A stretch of DNA of 48,786 bases from Azonexus sp. (GTDB lineage: Bacteria > Pseudomonadota > Gammaproteobacteria > Burkholderiales > Rhodocyclaceae). The notes below the pieces were generated by a model. That model was not told the DNA's origin and searched no databases. It saw only the letters and a list, made by a program, of their open reading frames with translations. The stretch is from positions 1 to 48,786 of the forward strand of contig NZ_JAVBXX010000028.1 of the NCBI RefSeq assembly GCF_030824335.1, in the 5' to 3' direction. Positions 1 to 5,546 of the stretch are shown one piece after another. The position numbers and the translations under genes are program-made. Each line of letters opens with the position of its first letter. Position 1 is the stretch's first letter.

Positions 1-124
1 AATGAAACTGGAAAAAATCGATGCGCCAGCGCCACCGCCTCCACCACTCGCCCTGTTTGGCATCTCGCTGCTACTCCTGGCCGGCGTCGGCGGTGGTCTA
101 TCCGCCGTCAGGAGAAATGCATGA
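1..124 (+). CDS. C-terminal end of a membrane-anchored protein (left edge, partial); possibly a CobN/HmuS-like chelatase
   Basis: The reading frame runs in from the left edge and stops at TGA 122-124. Visible are a proline-rich linker (PAPPPPP), one hydrophobic segment of about 20 residues and a short basic tail ending VRRNA. This is the shape of a C-terminal membrane anchor. An ATG at position 2 could make it a 40-residue protein, but a C-terminal fragment of a larger gene is more likely. The stop overlaps the start of the next gene (ATGA), so the two are translationally coupled. In related clusters, receptor, ExbB-like and DUF2149 genes travel with a large CobN-like chelatase (HmuS type). 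That this tail belongs to such a protein is inference from neighbours only. Confidence 0.45.
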   Translation, partial: MKLEKIDAPAPPPPPLALFGISLLLLAGVGGGLSAVRRNA

Positions 125-2247
125 ACGCCACCCGGCTCAGCCTGTTCGCCCTCCTCATCGCCCAATTACCGGCCCTGGCTGACGAAACAAAGACCTTGCA
201 GGAAATCACCGTCACCGCCAGCAGCGATGCGCTTGAAGAACGCCAGGCTTCCGTAACCCAGAAGACCATTGTCGACCGGGCAGAAATCGAGGCTTTGGGC
301 GGGTTGACCGTAACCGAGGTGATCCGCAAGCTGCCCGGCATCGACGCCGGCGCTCACAGCGGCGACGGCGGCCCGGCCGCCAACGCCCGCGGCATGGGCC
401 GCGACGCGGTGCAGTTCCTGGTCGACGGCGAGCGCCCGAGCGCCAACGCCCGCTACGCGCTGACCGCGGTCGGCCGGCTGCCGTCCGGCGAACTCGAGCG
501 CATCGAGATCCTGCGCGGCGCCTCGGCCGAACACGGCGGCGCCGCTGCGATCACCGTGAACCTGATCATGAAGAAGGCGCGTCCGAGCACTGCCTCGACC
601 TCGCTGCGCGTTGCCGCCGGTACGCGCGGCGACGAAGCCAACGGCCAGTTCAGCGCCAGCCTCGGCGGCGGCGACAAGGCCTTTTCGTGGACGCTGCCGC
701 TGTCGATCAACCACCATGGCATGCCGAGCGACAAAAAGACCATCCGCCAGGCGTCGACCGCAGGAACGCGCACAGCCTGGGAAAGCGAGCTCGAGCGCGG
801 CGCCTACACGCTGAACGAATTCATCCTCTCGCCGCGCCTGACCTGGCGCGACGACGCCGGCACGCTGACGCTGTGGCCCAGCCTGTATCACAACCGCGGC
901 GAACGCAGCAGCCGCGTCGATCGCCTGGCCTACGCCGATCCTGTCGCCGGTAGCGGCCTCACCGACGACGGCGGCCGCCGCGACCGCGAGGACAGCGCCA
1001 TGACGCTGCTCCGCCTGCGCCTCGAAGGTGAGCGCAAGCTCGCCTTCGGCAAGCTTTCCGGCCGCGTCGCGCTGCTCGACGGCCAGCGCCGCACCGACAC
1101 CGACCGGCTTTGGCGCGACGCGCTCGGTACGACAACGCGGGCCGACGAGTCCATCCGCCGTGACGAAAACGAATTTTCCTCTGCCGTACGTGTCGACCGC
1201 AGTATCGGCGACGGCCTCTTCTCGGCCGGTCTCGAACAGAGCTGGCATCGGCGCGAGGAAAGGCAGCGCATCACTGGCGCCGGCGCACTGCGCAGCGAGC
1301 ATGAGGCAAGCTCAAAACAATGGACTACGTGGCTACAGCATGAGGCGCCGCTCGGCGACCGCCTGACGCTGACCGGCGGCCTGCGCGGCGAACACATCAC
1401 GCTGGAAGCCGACGGCCGCGCGCAATCAGCCGGTCAGATCGCACCATCGCTCGCTGCACGCGTTGCCATCGCGCCTGATCTGGTCTTCCGGTCGTCGCTC
1501 GGCGCTGGCATCAAGGCACCGAAAATCGACGAAATTTCCGGGTTGACCGTACGCGCCACCGGCGCAAACAGTCCGCTCGAACCCGACCGCGCCGGCAACG
1601 GCAGCCTGAAAGCCGAACGCAACATCAACTGGGAAGCCGCGCTGGAAAAGCGCCTGCCCGGCGACCTCGGCATCGTCGGCGCCAACCTTTACCTGCGCCG
1701 TACCGAGGACTTCATCGAACGCCGTACGCAACTGGAAGGTGCGCGCTGGGTCGAGCGCCCATACAACGAAGGCACGGCCCGCCACTGGGGATTGGAACTC
1801 GACGCCAAGCTGAAGACCGACGCCATCGGCTGGAAAGGCGCTGCCCTGCGCAGCCACCTGACGCTGCCAAAAGCCCGCGTGCACGACGAACGCCTCGGCC
1901 AGACCCGCAACGCGCGCGAACTGCCGCGCTACCAGTTCACGCTCGGCGTCGATCAAGCATTGCCCGCCTGGCAGATGAGCGCCGGCTTCCACCTGACACG
2001 GCACAGCCGCACGCACACCGACATTCCTGGCGAAACAAGCACGCAACAGCGGCCGAAAACCTTGCTCGATCTCTATCTCACCCGTCGCCTGAGCCAGCAA
2101 CTGAATCTGCGCCTCGACACGCAGAACCTGCTGCGCGCCGACACCCGGCGCTTTTCGCACTTTGCCGCTGCCGGCGAAGACTGGCGCCTGGGTGGCTTCG
2201 AGCGCGGCCAACGCACTTTGCTGCTGTCGCTCGAAGGCAAGTGGTAA
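121..2247 (+). CDS. TonB-dependent outer-membrane receptor of an HmuU/DUF2149-type cluster
   Basis: This 708-residue outer-membrane receptor has a signal peptide (residues 1-20, ending ALA-DE), a TonB-box-like stretch LQEITVTAS just after it, and a plug domain (about 45-160) with the usual pattern of RGMGRDAVQFLVDGE and ERIEILRGASAEHGGAA. A beta-barrel follows, ending in the aromatic C-terminus LEGKW. Receptors of this type move iron or cobalt chelates, heme or cobalamin into the periplasm using energy from TonB. The substrate cannot be read from the sequence. The neighbouring ExbB-like and DUF2149 genes point to heme or a tetrapyrrole. The start at 121 is fixed by the 4-base overlap with the upstream stop and the GGAG at 111-114. 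Confidence 0.9.
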   Translation: MNATRLSLFALLIAQLPALADETKTLQEITVTASSDALEERQASVTQKTIVDRAEIEALGGLTVTEVIRKLPGIDAGAHSGDGGPAANARGMGRDAVQFLVDGERPSANARYALTAVGRLPSGELERIEILRGASAEHGGAAAITVNLIMKKARPSTASTSLRVAAGTRGDEANGQFSASLGGGDKAFSWTLPLSINHHGMPSDKKTIRQASTAGTRTAWESELERGAYTLNEFILSPRLTWRDDAGTLTLWPSLYHNRGERSSRVDRLAYADPVAGSGLTDDGGRRDREDSAMTLLRLRLEGERKLAFGKLSGRVALLDGQRRTDTDRLWRDALGTTTRADESIRRDENEFSSAVRVDRSIGDGLFSAGLEQSWHRREERQRITGAGALRSEHEASSKQWTTWLQHEAPLGDRLTLTGGLRGEHITLEADGRAQSAGQIAPSLAARVAIAPDLVFRSSLGAGIKAPKIDEISGLTVRATGANSPLEPDRAGNGSLKAERNINWEAALEKRLPGDLGIVGANLYLRRTEDFIERRTQLEGARWVERPYNEGTARHWGLELDAKLKTDAIGWKGAALRSHLTLPKARVHDERLGQTRNARELPRYQFTLGVDQALPAWQMSAGFHLTRHSRTHTDIPGETSTQQRPKTLLDLYLTRRLSQQLNLRLDTQNLLRADTRRFSHFAAAGEDWRLGGFERGQRTLLLSLEGKW

Positions 2248-2278
2248 GCCCCATCAACCCAAACCAACCGGAGAAATC

Positions 2279-2761
2279 ATGTCCAATCTTGTCGAACTCA
2301 GCATGTACCAAATCTCGCAGCTTTTCCTGCTGCCCACGCTGGCCTTGATCGCCGCGCTCTTCCTCTACGCCTTCTGGGTACTTGGAGAATTCATCGTCCT
2401 CGCCCAGCGGCGCAGAAGCGGCAAGGGACGCTTGCTGCTCAACCACTTCCGCCAGCAACCCGGCTTGTCGGATGACCAACTCGATGTTTTCGCCCACACA
2501 CTGCTGGAAAACCCGCGCATCGCCAGTCGGGTGACGCCGATGCTTGGCCTCGTTGCCACCATGATTCCCATGGGGCCGGCACTTAAATCGCTATCCGACG
2601 GTAATCTCGCCGACGTTTCGCACAACCTGACCATCGCCTTCTCAGCCGTCATCCTGGCCCTGATCGCCGCCTCAATTACCTACTGGGTGGTCAATGTTCG
2701 CCGCCGCTGGCTGGCTGAAGAAATCCTCGAAGTCCACGCGCTGCGCGGGGTATCGGCATGA
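2279..2761 (+). CDS. MotA/TolQ/ExbB-like proton channel protein (short, HmuU-like)
   Basis: This is a 160-residue inner-membrane protein. I chose the ATG at 2279 because it follows a good ribosome-binding site (GGAGAAATC). Three hydrophobic segments are visible: about residues 10-35, a central GLVATMIPMGPAL segment, and a C-terminal LTIAFSAVILALIAASITYWVV. The last two match the conserved TolQ/ExbB pore helices. It is much shorter than ExbB of the main TonB system (248 residues, at 25324). It overlaps the DUF2149 gene by four bases. In the heme-type clusters known from other bacteria, this pair is thought to energise or anchor the receptor/chelatase set. That role is established only by association. 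Confidence 0.8.
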   Translation: MSNLVELSMYQISQLFLLPTLALIAALFLYAFWVLGEFIVLAQRRRSGKGRLLLNHFRQQPGLSDDQLDVFAHTLLENPRIASRVTPMLGLVATMIPMGPALKSLSDGNLADVSHNLTIAFSAVILALIAASITYWVVNVRRRWLAEEILEVHALRGVSA

Positions 2762-3081
2762 GCATCAAACTGCTGCACGAACCGGAAACCGAGGATCCGA
2801 TCCTGTCGGTGGTCAACCTGATCGATATTTTCCTCGTCATCATCGCTGCCTTGCTCATTACAGTCGCCAAAAACCCGCTGATCAATCCGTTCAACAAACA
2901 GGACGTCACGGTGATCACCGATGCCGGCAAACCGACCATGGAAGTCCTGATCAAGAAAGGCGAGAAGGTCGAAAAATACAAGGCGAGCGGTGAAATTGGC
3001 GGCGGCGACGGCGAGAAAGCCGGCGTCGCCTACAAGATGAAGGATGGTTCGATGGTCTATGTACCGGAAGGAGATCGCTGA
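2758..3081 (+). CDS. DUF2149 domain protein (HmuV-like, ExbD-like topology)
   Basis: This 107-residue protein has one N-terminal membrane helix (about residues 18-38, VNLIDIFLVIIAALLITV) and a soluble, probably periplasmic tail. The tail ends in the DUF2149 signature VAYKMKDGSMVYVPEG. Topology and position next to an ExbB-like gene make it an ExbD analogue, although it lacks the usual ExbD domain. The start overlaps the stop of the upstream gene (ATGA at 2758-2761), which suggests strict co-translation. The DUF2149 call comes from recalled family features and was not tested by a search. Confidence 0.75.
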   Translation: MSIKLLHEPETEDPILSVVNLIDIFLVIIAALLITVAKNPLINPFNKQDVTVITDAGKPTMEVLIKKGEKVEKYKASGEIGGGDGEKAGVAYKMKDGSMVYVPEGDR

Positions 3082-3105
3082 TACGCCCGGCGCTCATGAA
3101 GTCTG

Positions 3106-3134
3106 TTGACGCAGCCAATTTAATTAGCAATAAT
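3106..3134 (+). promoter_or_regulatory. Sigma-70-type promoter overlapped by a Fur-like box
   Basis: The -35 hexamer TTGACG (3106-3111) is followed by a 17-base spacer and AATAAT (3129-3134). The Fur-like half-site AATAATTCTCATT (3129-3141) covers the -10 region, which is the usual repression geometry. It drives the small-protein/S4/HemP-like operon. Confidence 0.6.
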
Positions 3135-3143
3135 TCTCATTCA

Positions 3144-3179
3144 CCAGCCAGCTAGCCGATTTTCCAGCAAGCCAGCCAG
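3144..3179 (+). repeat. GCCAGCC leader element, copy A
   Basis: A CCAGCCAGC block and a GCAAGCCAGCCAG block are separated by about 17 bases and lie between the Fur-box promoter and the start at 3206. The same pair of blocks recurs in seven other spacers of this window. Confidence 0.7.
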
Positions 3180-3205
3180 TTTCCCCGAAACGACTGGAGT
3201 GCCCC

Positions 3206-3472
3206 ATGGAAAACGCCGACATGCCGCTCGAACTTCGACTGGCAGCCGTCATTCACCTGCTTTCTTCATCCGCCCTGCGCGGCGCCACCTTCAACAAAAC
3301 CGAAGCGTTGCGGGCGCACCTGCGGGGCATGAAGGATATCGATGGCATCAACCCCTTTCTCAAAAGCACCTTGCAGGAAGTCCTCGGCGGCTGGGAGGCC
3401 GTGCAGTGCCATCCGGCGTCGATTCCCGTCGATTTCTATCCGTTGACCGCACCCGGTTGCCATACCCACTGA
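3206..3472 (+). CDS. Iron-regulated small hypothetical protein
   Basis: I do not recognise this 88-residue protein. It starts at an ATG with TGGAG about eight bases upstream and is probably soluble, with no membrane segment. The N-terminal half is leucine- and alanine-rich and may be helical. The C-terminus contains a short Cys-His cluster, PGCHTH, that could bind metal. It is the first gene after a Fur-box promoter and is followed 22 bases later by the S4 paralogue, so it is probably induced by iron limitation. No function is assigned. Confidence 0.65.
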   Translation: MENADMPLELRLAAVIHLLSSSALRGATFNKTEALRAHLRGMKDIDGINPFLKSTLQEVLGGWEAVQCHPASIPVDFYPLTAPGCHTH

Positions 3473-3494
3473 AAATACACAAAGAGAGAGTCTC

Positions 3495-4112
3495 ATGTCC
3501 CGTTACACCGGCCCCCGCCTCAAAGTCCTGCGCGCCCTCGGCATTGACCTGCCCGGCCTGTCGCGCAAATCCATGCAGGAACGCAATCAGCCCCCCGGCC
3601 AGCATGGTGCCCGCAAAGTAGGGGGACGCAAGTCGGAATTCGGCCTGCAACTGATGGAAAAACAGAAACTGCGCTACAACTACGGCCTGACTGAACGTCA
3701 ATTGCGCCGCGCCGTTGCCGATGCCAAGAAGGATCGTGGTGCCACCGGCAACAAGCTGGTCGAGTTGCTCGAACGTCGCCTCGACAACATGGTGTTCCGC
3801 GCCGGTTTCGCGCCAACCATCCCGGCCGCCCGCCAACTGGTCAGCCACGGTCACTTCCTGCTCAACGGCAAGCGCGTCACCATTCCGTCAATCCGCCTGC
3901 GCATCGGCGATGCCTTCGGCCCGAGCGCAGCCGGACGAAAAATCGACCTGCTCCGTGCCACGCTGGAAGAGCCTGCGCTTGAGCGCCCGCAATGGATCAG
4001 TCTCGACCCCGACACCCAGACCGCCCGACTGACTCACTTGCCGGATGGCGACGCCGCCCCTTTCCCGCTCGACCTGCAACGCGTGGTCGAGTATTACGCC
4101 ACTCGCATGTAA
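3495..4112 (+). CDS. rpsD: Second ribosomal protein S4 (rpsD paralogue) in an iron-regulated operon
   Basis: This 205-residue protein is S4 along its whole length. It opens MSRYTGPRLK, has PGQHGARK and LMEKQKLRYNYGLTE in the N-terminal part, and carries the S4 RNA-binding domain (about 93-155) with RLDNMVFRAGFAPTIPAARQLVSHG. S4 binds 16S rRNA early in 30S assembly and in some bacteria represses translation of its own operon. The copy here lacks the usual neighbours (S13, S11, rpoA, L17). It is also closer to the cyanobacterial/Bacteroidetes style of S4 (DLPGL near residue 18) than to the proteobacterial one, so it looks like an acquired extra copy. It contains no cysteine. It sits downstream of a Fur-box promoter and 19 bases before a HemP-like gene. 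It may replace the housekeeping S4 or act as an RNA-binding regulator; neither is shown. Confidence 0.9.
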   Translation: MSRYTGPRLKVLRALGIDLPGLSRKSMQERNQPPGQHGARKVGGRKSEFGLQLMEKQKLRYNYGLTERQLRRAVADAKKDRGATGNKLVELLERRLDNMVFRAGFAPTIPAARQLVSHGHFLLNGKRVTIPSIRLRIGDAFGPSAAGRKIDLLRATLEEPALERPQWISLDPDTQTARLTHLPDGDAAPFPLDLQRVVEYYATRM

Positions 4113-4131
4113 GCCATTTCAGGAGTACACC

Positions 4132-4371
4132 ATGGACAACGCCGCCAGAAACCTGCGCATCCCTTTCCTGCATGCCAACGGCCCGCGCAGCACACCGCGC
4201 ATGATGCGTGAAAATGCCGATATCCTGCCCGTGATGACTGAAGCACGAGTAAGCAACTGCATTCCCAGCCTCAGCTTGTTTGGCAACAGCAACGAAATTT
4301 CAATTCAACACTGCGGGAATGACTACCGCCTGCGCATCACCCGCCAAGACAAATTGATCCTGACGAAGTAG
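4132..4371 (+). CDS. HemP-like hemin uptake protein with long N-terminal extension
   Basis: This 79-residue protein has a C-terminal half (GNDYRLRITRQDKLILTK) that matches the HemP family signature and is nearly identical in pattern to the protein at 24394. HemP/HmuP proteins in rhizobia and Burkholderia are small co-activators of heme-uptake genes. About 35 residues of unrelated, probably disordered sequence precede the HemP core, which is longer than usual. The start at 4132 follows AGGAG at 4121-4125. It is the third gene of the S4 operon. Two HemP-like proteins in one region suggest specialised roles, but this is inference. Confidence 0.75.
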   Translation: MDNAARNLRIPFLHANGPRSTPRMMRENADILPVMTEARVSNCIPSLSLFGNSNEISIQHCGNDYRLRITRQDKLILTK

Positions 4372-4430
4372 GGATCGAAGTATCACCGCCACCAAGCAAA
4401 CGGCACAGGTCGCTGAGCCGGCCAATACAT

Positions 4431-4458
4431 GGAGGGTGCCAAATTCATCGGCCCCTCC
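4431..4458. other. Hairpin after the HemP-like gene, without a T-run
   Basis: GGAGGG-T-GCC (4431-4440) can pair with GGCCCCTCC (4450-4458), with one bulged base. It lies between the end of the S4 operon and the next Fur promoter. It may slow or terminate transcription, but it lacks a clear T-tract. Confidence 0.35.
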
Positions 4459-4497
4459 CGCCTTAACGACAACCGGGTAAATAACATCAATTCTTGT

Positions 4498-4541
4498 TTG
4501 ACTTTATCTCAAGGTGATGTACATTGAGAACAATTCTCAAT
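4498..4541 (+). promoter_or_regulatory. Promoter with a near-perfect Fur box
   Basis: TTGACT (4498-4503), a 16-base spacer and TACATT (4520-4525) form the promoter. The inverted repeat TTGAGAA-CAA-TTCTCAA (4524-4540) overlaps the -10 and start region. This is the most symmetrical Fur-type box in the window. It serves the three small genes that follow. Confidence 0.8.
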
Positions 4542-4556
4542 TAAACGAGGTATGCC

Positions 4557-4631
4557 ATGACTAGTCTGATGACCAATATCGCCATCGCGGGATTACTGCT
4601 GTGGCTGATGATCGCCGGCACGACGATCTGA
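4557..4631 (+). CDS. 24-residue membrane peptide
   Basis: A short open frame starts with ATG at 4557, 17 bases after the Fur box, and stops at TGA 4629-4631. The peptide is MTSLMTNIAIAGLLLWLMIA plus GTTI, almost entirely one transmembrane helix. GAGG at 4547-4550 lies seven bases upstream. The next gene starts 11 bases later with its own AAGGAG. Its position as first gene of an iron-regulated operon makes it a plausible small membrane regulator or subunit, or a leader peptide. There is no homology I can name. Confidence 0.5.
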   Translation: MTSLMTNIAIAGLLLWLMIAGTTI

Positions 4632-4642
4632 AGGAGCCAGCC

Positions 4643-4846
4643 ATGCCACCGAGCGACCTTTGGGCAGCGACCTTGAGCCTGCTGCTGATCCACGAAGAAA
4701 CCGGCTGCCGCCATTCGGCACTGAACGCGGCACGATTGCTCGATCATCTCTGCGACATGGAGATTGATGACGACACTCGCCGACTCTGCGAACGCGCCAG
4801 TCTGCGCCTGGGCAATACGGAGAACCAACATGCTTGCGCCGCTTGA
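4643..4846 (+). CDS. Small iron-regulated hypothetical protein
   Basis: This 67-residue protein starts at the ATG at 4643 after AAGGAG (4631-4636). It looks soluble and all-helical, with leucine-rich stretches (WAATLSLLLIHEE and ALNAARLLDHLCDM) and a Cys-containing C-terminus. It overlaps the following coiled-coil gene by 17 bases, so the two are probably made together. I do not recognise the family. The operon is driven by the Fur-box promoter at 4498. Confidence 0.65.
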   Translation: MPPSDLWAATLSLLLIHEETGCRHSALNAARLLDHLCDMEIDDDTRRLCERASLRLGNTENQHACAA

Positions 4847-5273
4847 AAATCGCGCTCTGCTTGAGCGAGAACCCGAAGAAAATTCCCCGCAGGAACGCAT
4901 CAGTGAACTGGAAGGCGAAAATATTGCCCTCCGGCAAGCACTGCGCCAGGCACGGGCCAGCCAGAAACGCATGGCAACGCTCAACAGCAATCGCAGCATC
5001 GAGCAAACCAACCGCATCAGCACACTGGAAACATGCTGCGAAAATTATCGTGCCCGAATTGCCGAACTGGAATCCGGCCAGCCCATTATTGAACTGGGCC
5101 GTCAATTGATGGAAGCAAGAGATGCCAATGAACGGCTGATCGCTGCTGCCCAGCGCGTCTGGCATCTGGACAAAACCATCTGTGCTGCACATCGGGAATG
5201 CGAACGCCTCGCCCGCGAACGCGACAATCTCGCGCTACGTCTATGCCATCAAGCCAGCGATCTGGCTAACTGA
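4830..5273 (+). CDS. Coiled-coil protein of an iron-regulated operon
   Basis: This 147-residue protein starts at the ATG at 4830, with CGGAG about eight bases upstream and inside the end of the preceding gene. Most of it is heptad-like and charged (ERISELEGENIALRQALRQA and later AHRECERLARERDNLALRL), so a long coiled coil is expected. It contains several cysteines (CC near residue 70, later single Cys). It resembles the central coiled-coil part of the DUF2325 protein at 23042, another Fur-type gene here, but it lacks the DUF2325 domain. A partner relation between the two is possible. No function is assigned. Confidence 0.7.
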   Translation: MLAPLENRALLEREPEENSPQERISELEGENIALRQALRQARASQKRMATLNSNRSIEQTNRISTLETCCENYRARIAELESGQPIIELGRQLMEARDANERLIAAAQRVWHLDKTICAAHRECERLARERDNLALRLCHQASDLAN

Positions 5274-5293
5274 GTTTTATCACCCGCCCTTCA

Positions 5294-5319
5294 GGCAAGC
5301 CAGCCAAACGCCAGCCAGC
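5294..5319 (+). repeat. GCCAGCC leader element, copy B (followed by a terminator rather than a gene)
   Basis: GGCAAGCCAGCC is followed by AAAC and GCCAGCCAGC, then a run of eight T. It lies 20 bases after the coiled-coil gene and about 50 bases before a terminator hairpin. The nearest downstream start is 228 bases away. It could be in a 3' UTR or in a small RNA of about 100 bases. Confidence 0.65.
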
Positions 5320-5369
5320 TTTTTTTTGCGCGAAAAACTGCTGCACCCTCTCTCCCCAAATCATTTCTG

Positions 5370-5398
5370 ACACGCCACCGAACCGGACGGCGTGTTTT
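5370..5398 (+). terminator. Rho-independent terminator
   Basis: The stem ACACGCC (5370-5376) pairs with GGCGTGT (5389-5395). The loop contains a small CCG/CGG pair, and TTTT follows. It ends the operon of small proteins that starts at 4557. Confidence 0.7.
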
Positions 5399-5459
5399 CG
5401 CGTGTAATTCATTAATCGCCAATATTCAAATACACAAATTTAAGACAGATCAAGTTACG

Positions 5460-5476
5460 AACGATTATCAATCGTT
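5460..5476 (+). promoter_or_regulatory. Fur-like inverted repeat upstream of TonB receptor
   Basis: AACGATT-ATC-AATCGTT is a perfect 7-3-7 inverted repeat with the same geometry as the box at 4524. It lies about 70 bases before the receptor start. No unambiguous -35/-10 pair was assigned. Confidence 0.55.
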
Positions 5477-5500
5477 ACAATTTGCCTCTGCTCATTATCC

Positions 5501-5526
5501 GGCAAGCCAGCATGACGCCAGCCAGC
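5501..5526 (+). repeat. GCCAGCC leader element, copy C
   Basis: GGCAAGCCAGC, then ATGAC, then GCCAGCCAGC. It ends 20 bases before the receptor ATG and lies just upstream of its CTGGAG ribosome-binding site. Confidence 0.75.
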
Positions 5527-5546
5527 CTCACCCCCTGGAGTCATTC

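Noticed and set aside
166..1302. Long open frame on the minus strand opposite the first receptor
   Set aside because: Its protein is Ala/Gly/Val-rich without family features and mirrors a strongly supported receptor gene; it is a high-GC shadow frame.
3144..3179. GCCAGCC blocks as a phase-variable tetranucleotide tract (AGCC repeats)
   Set aside because: Each block has only two or three units and the spacing between blocks is kept, so slippage is unlikely to be their purpose.
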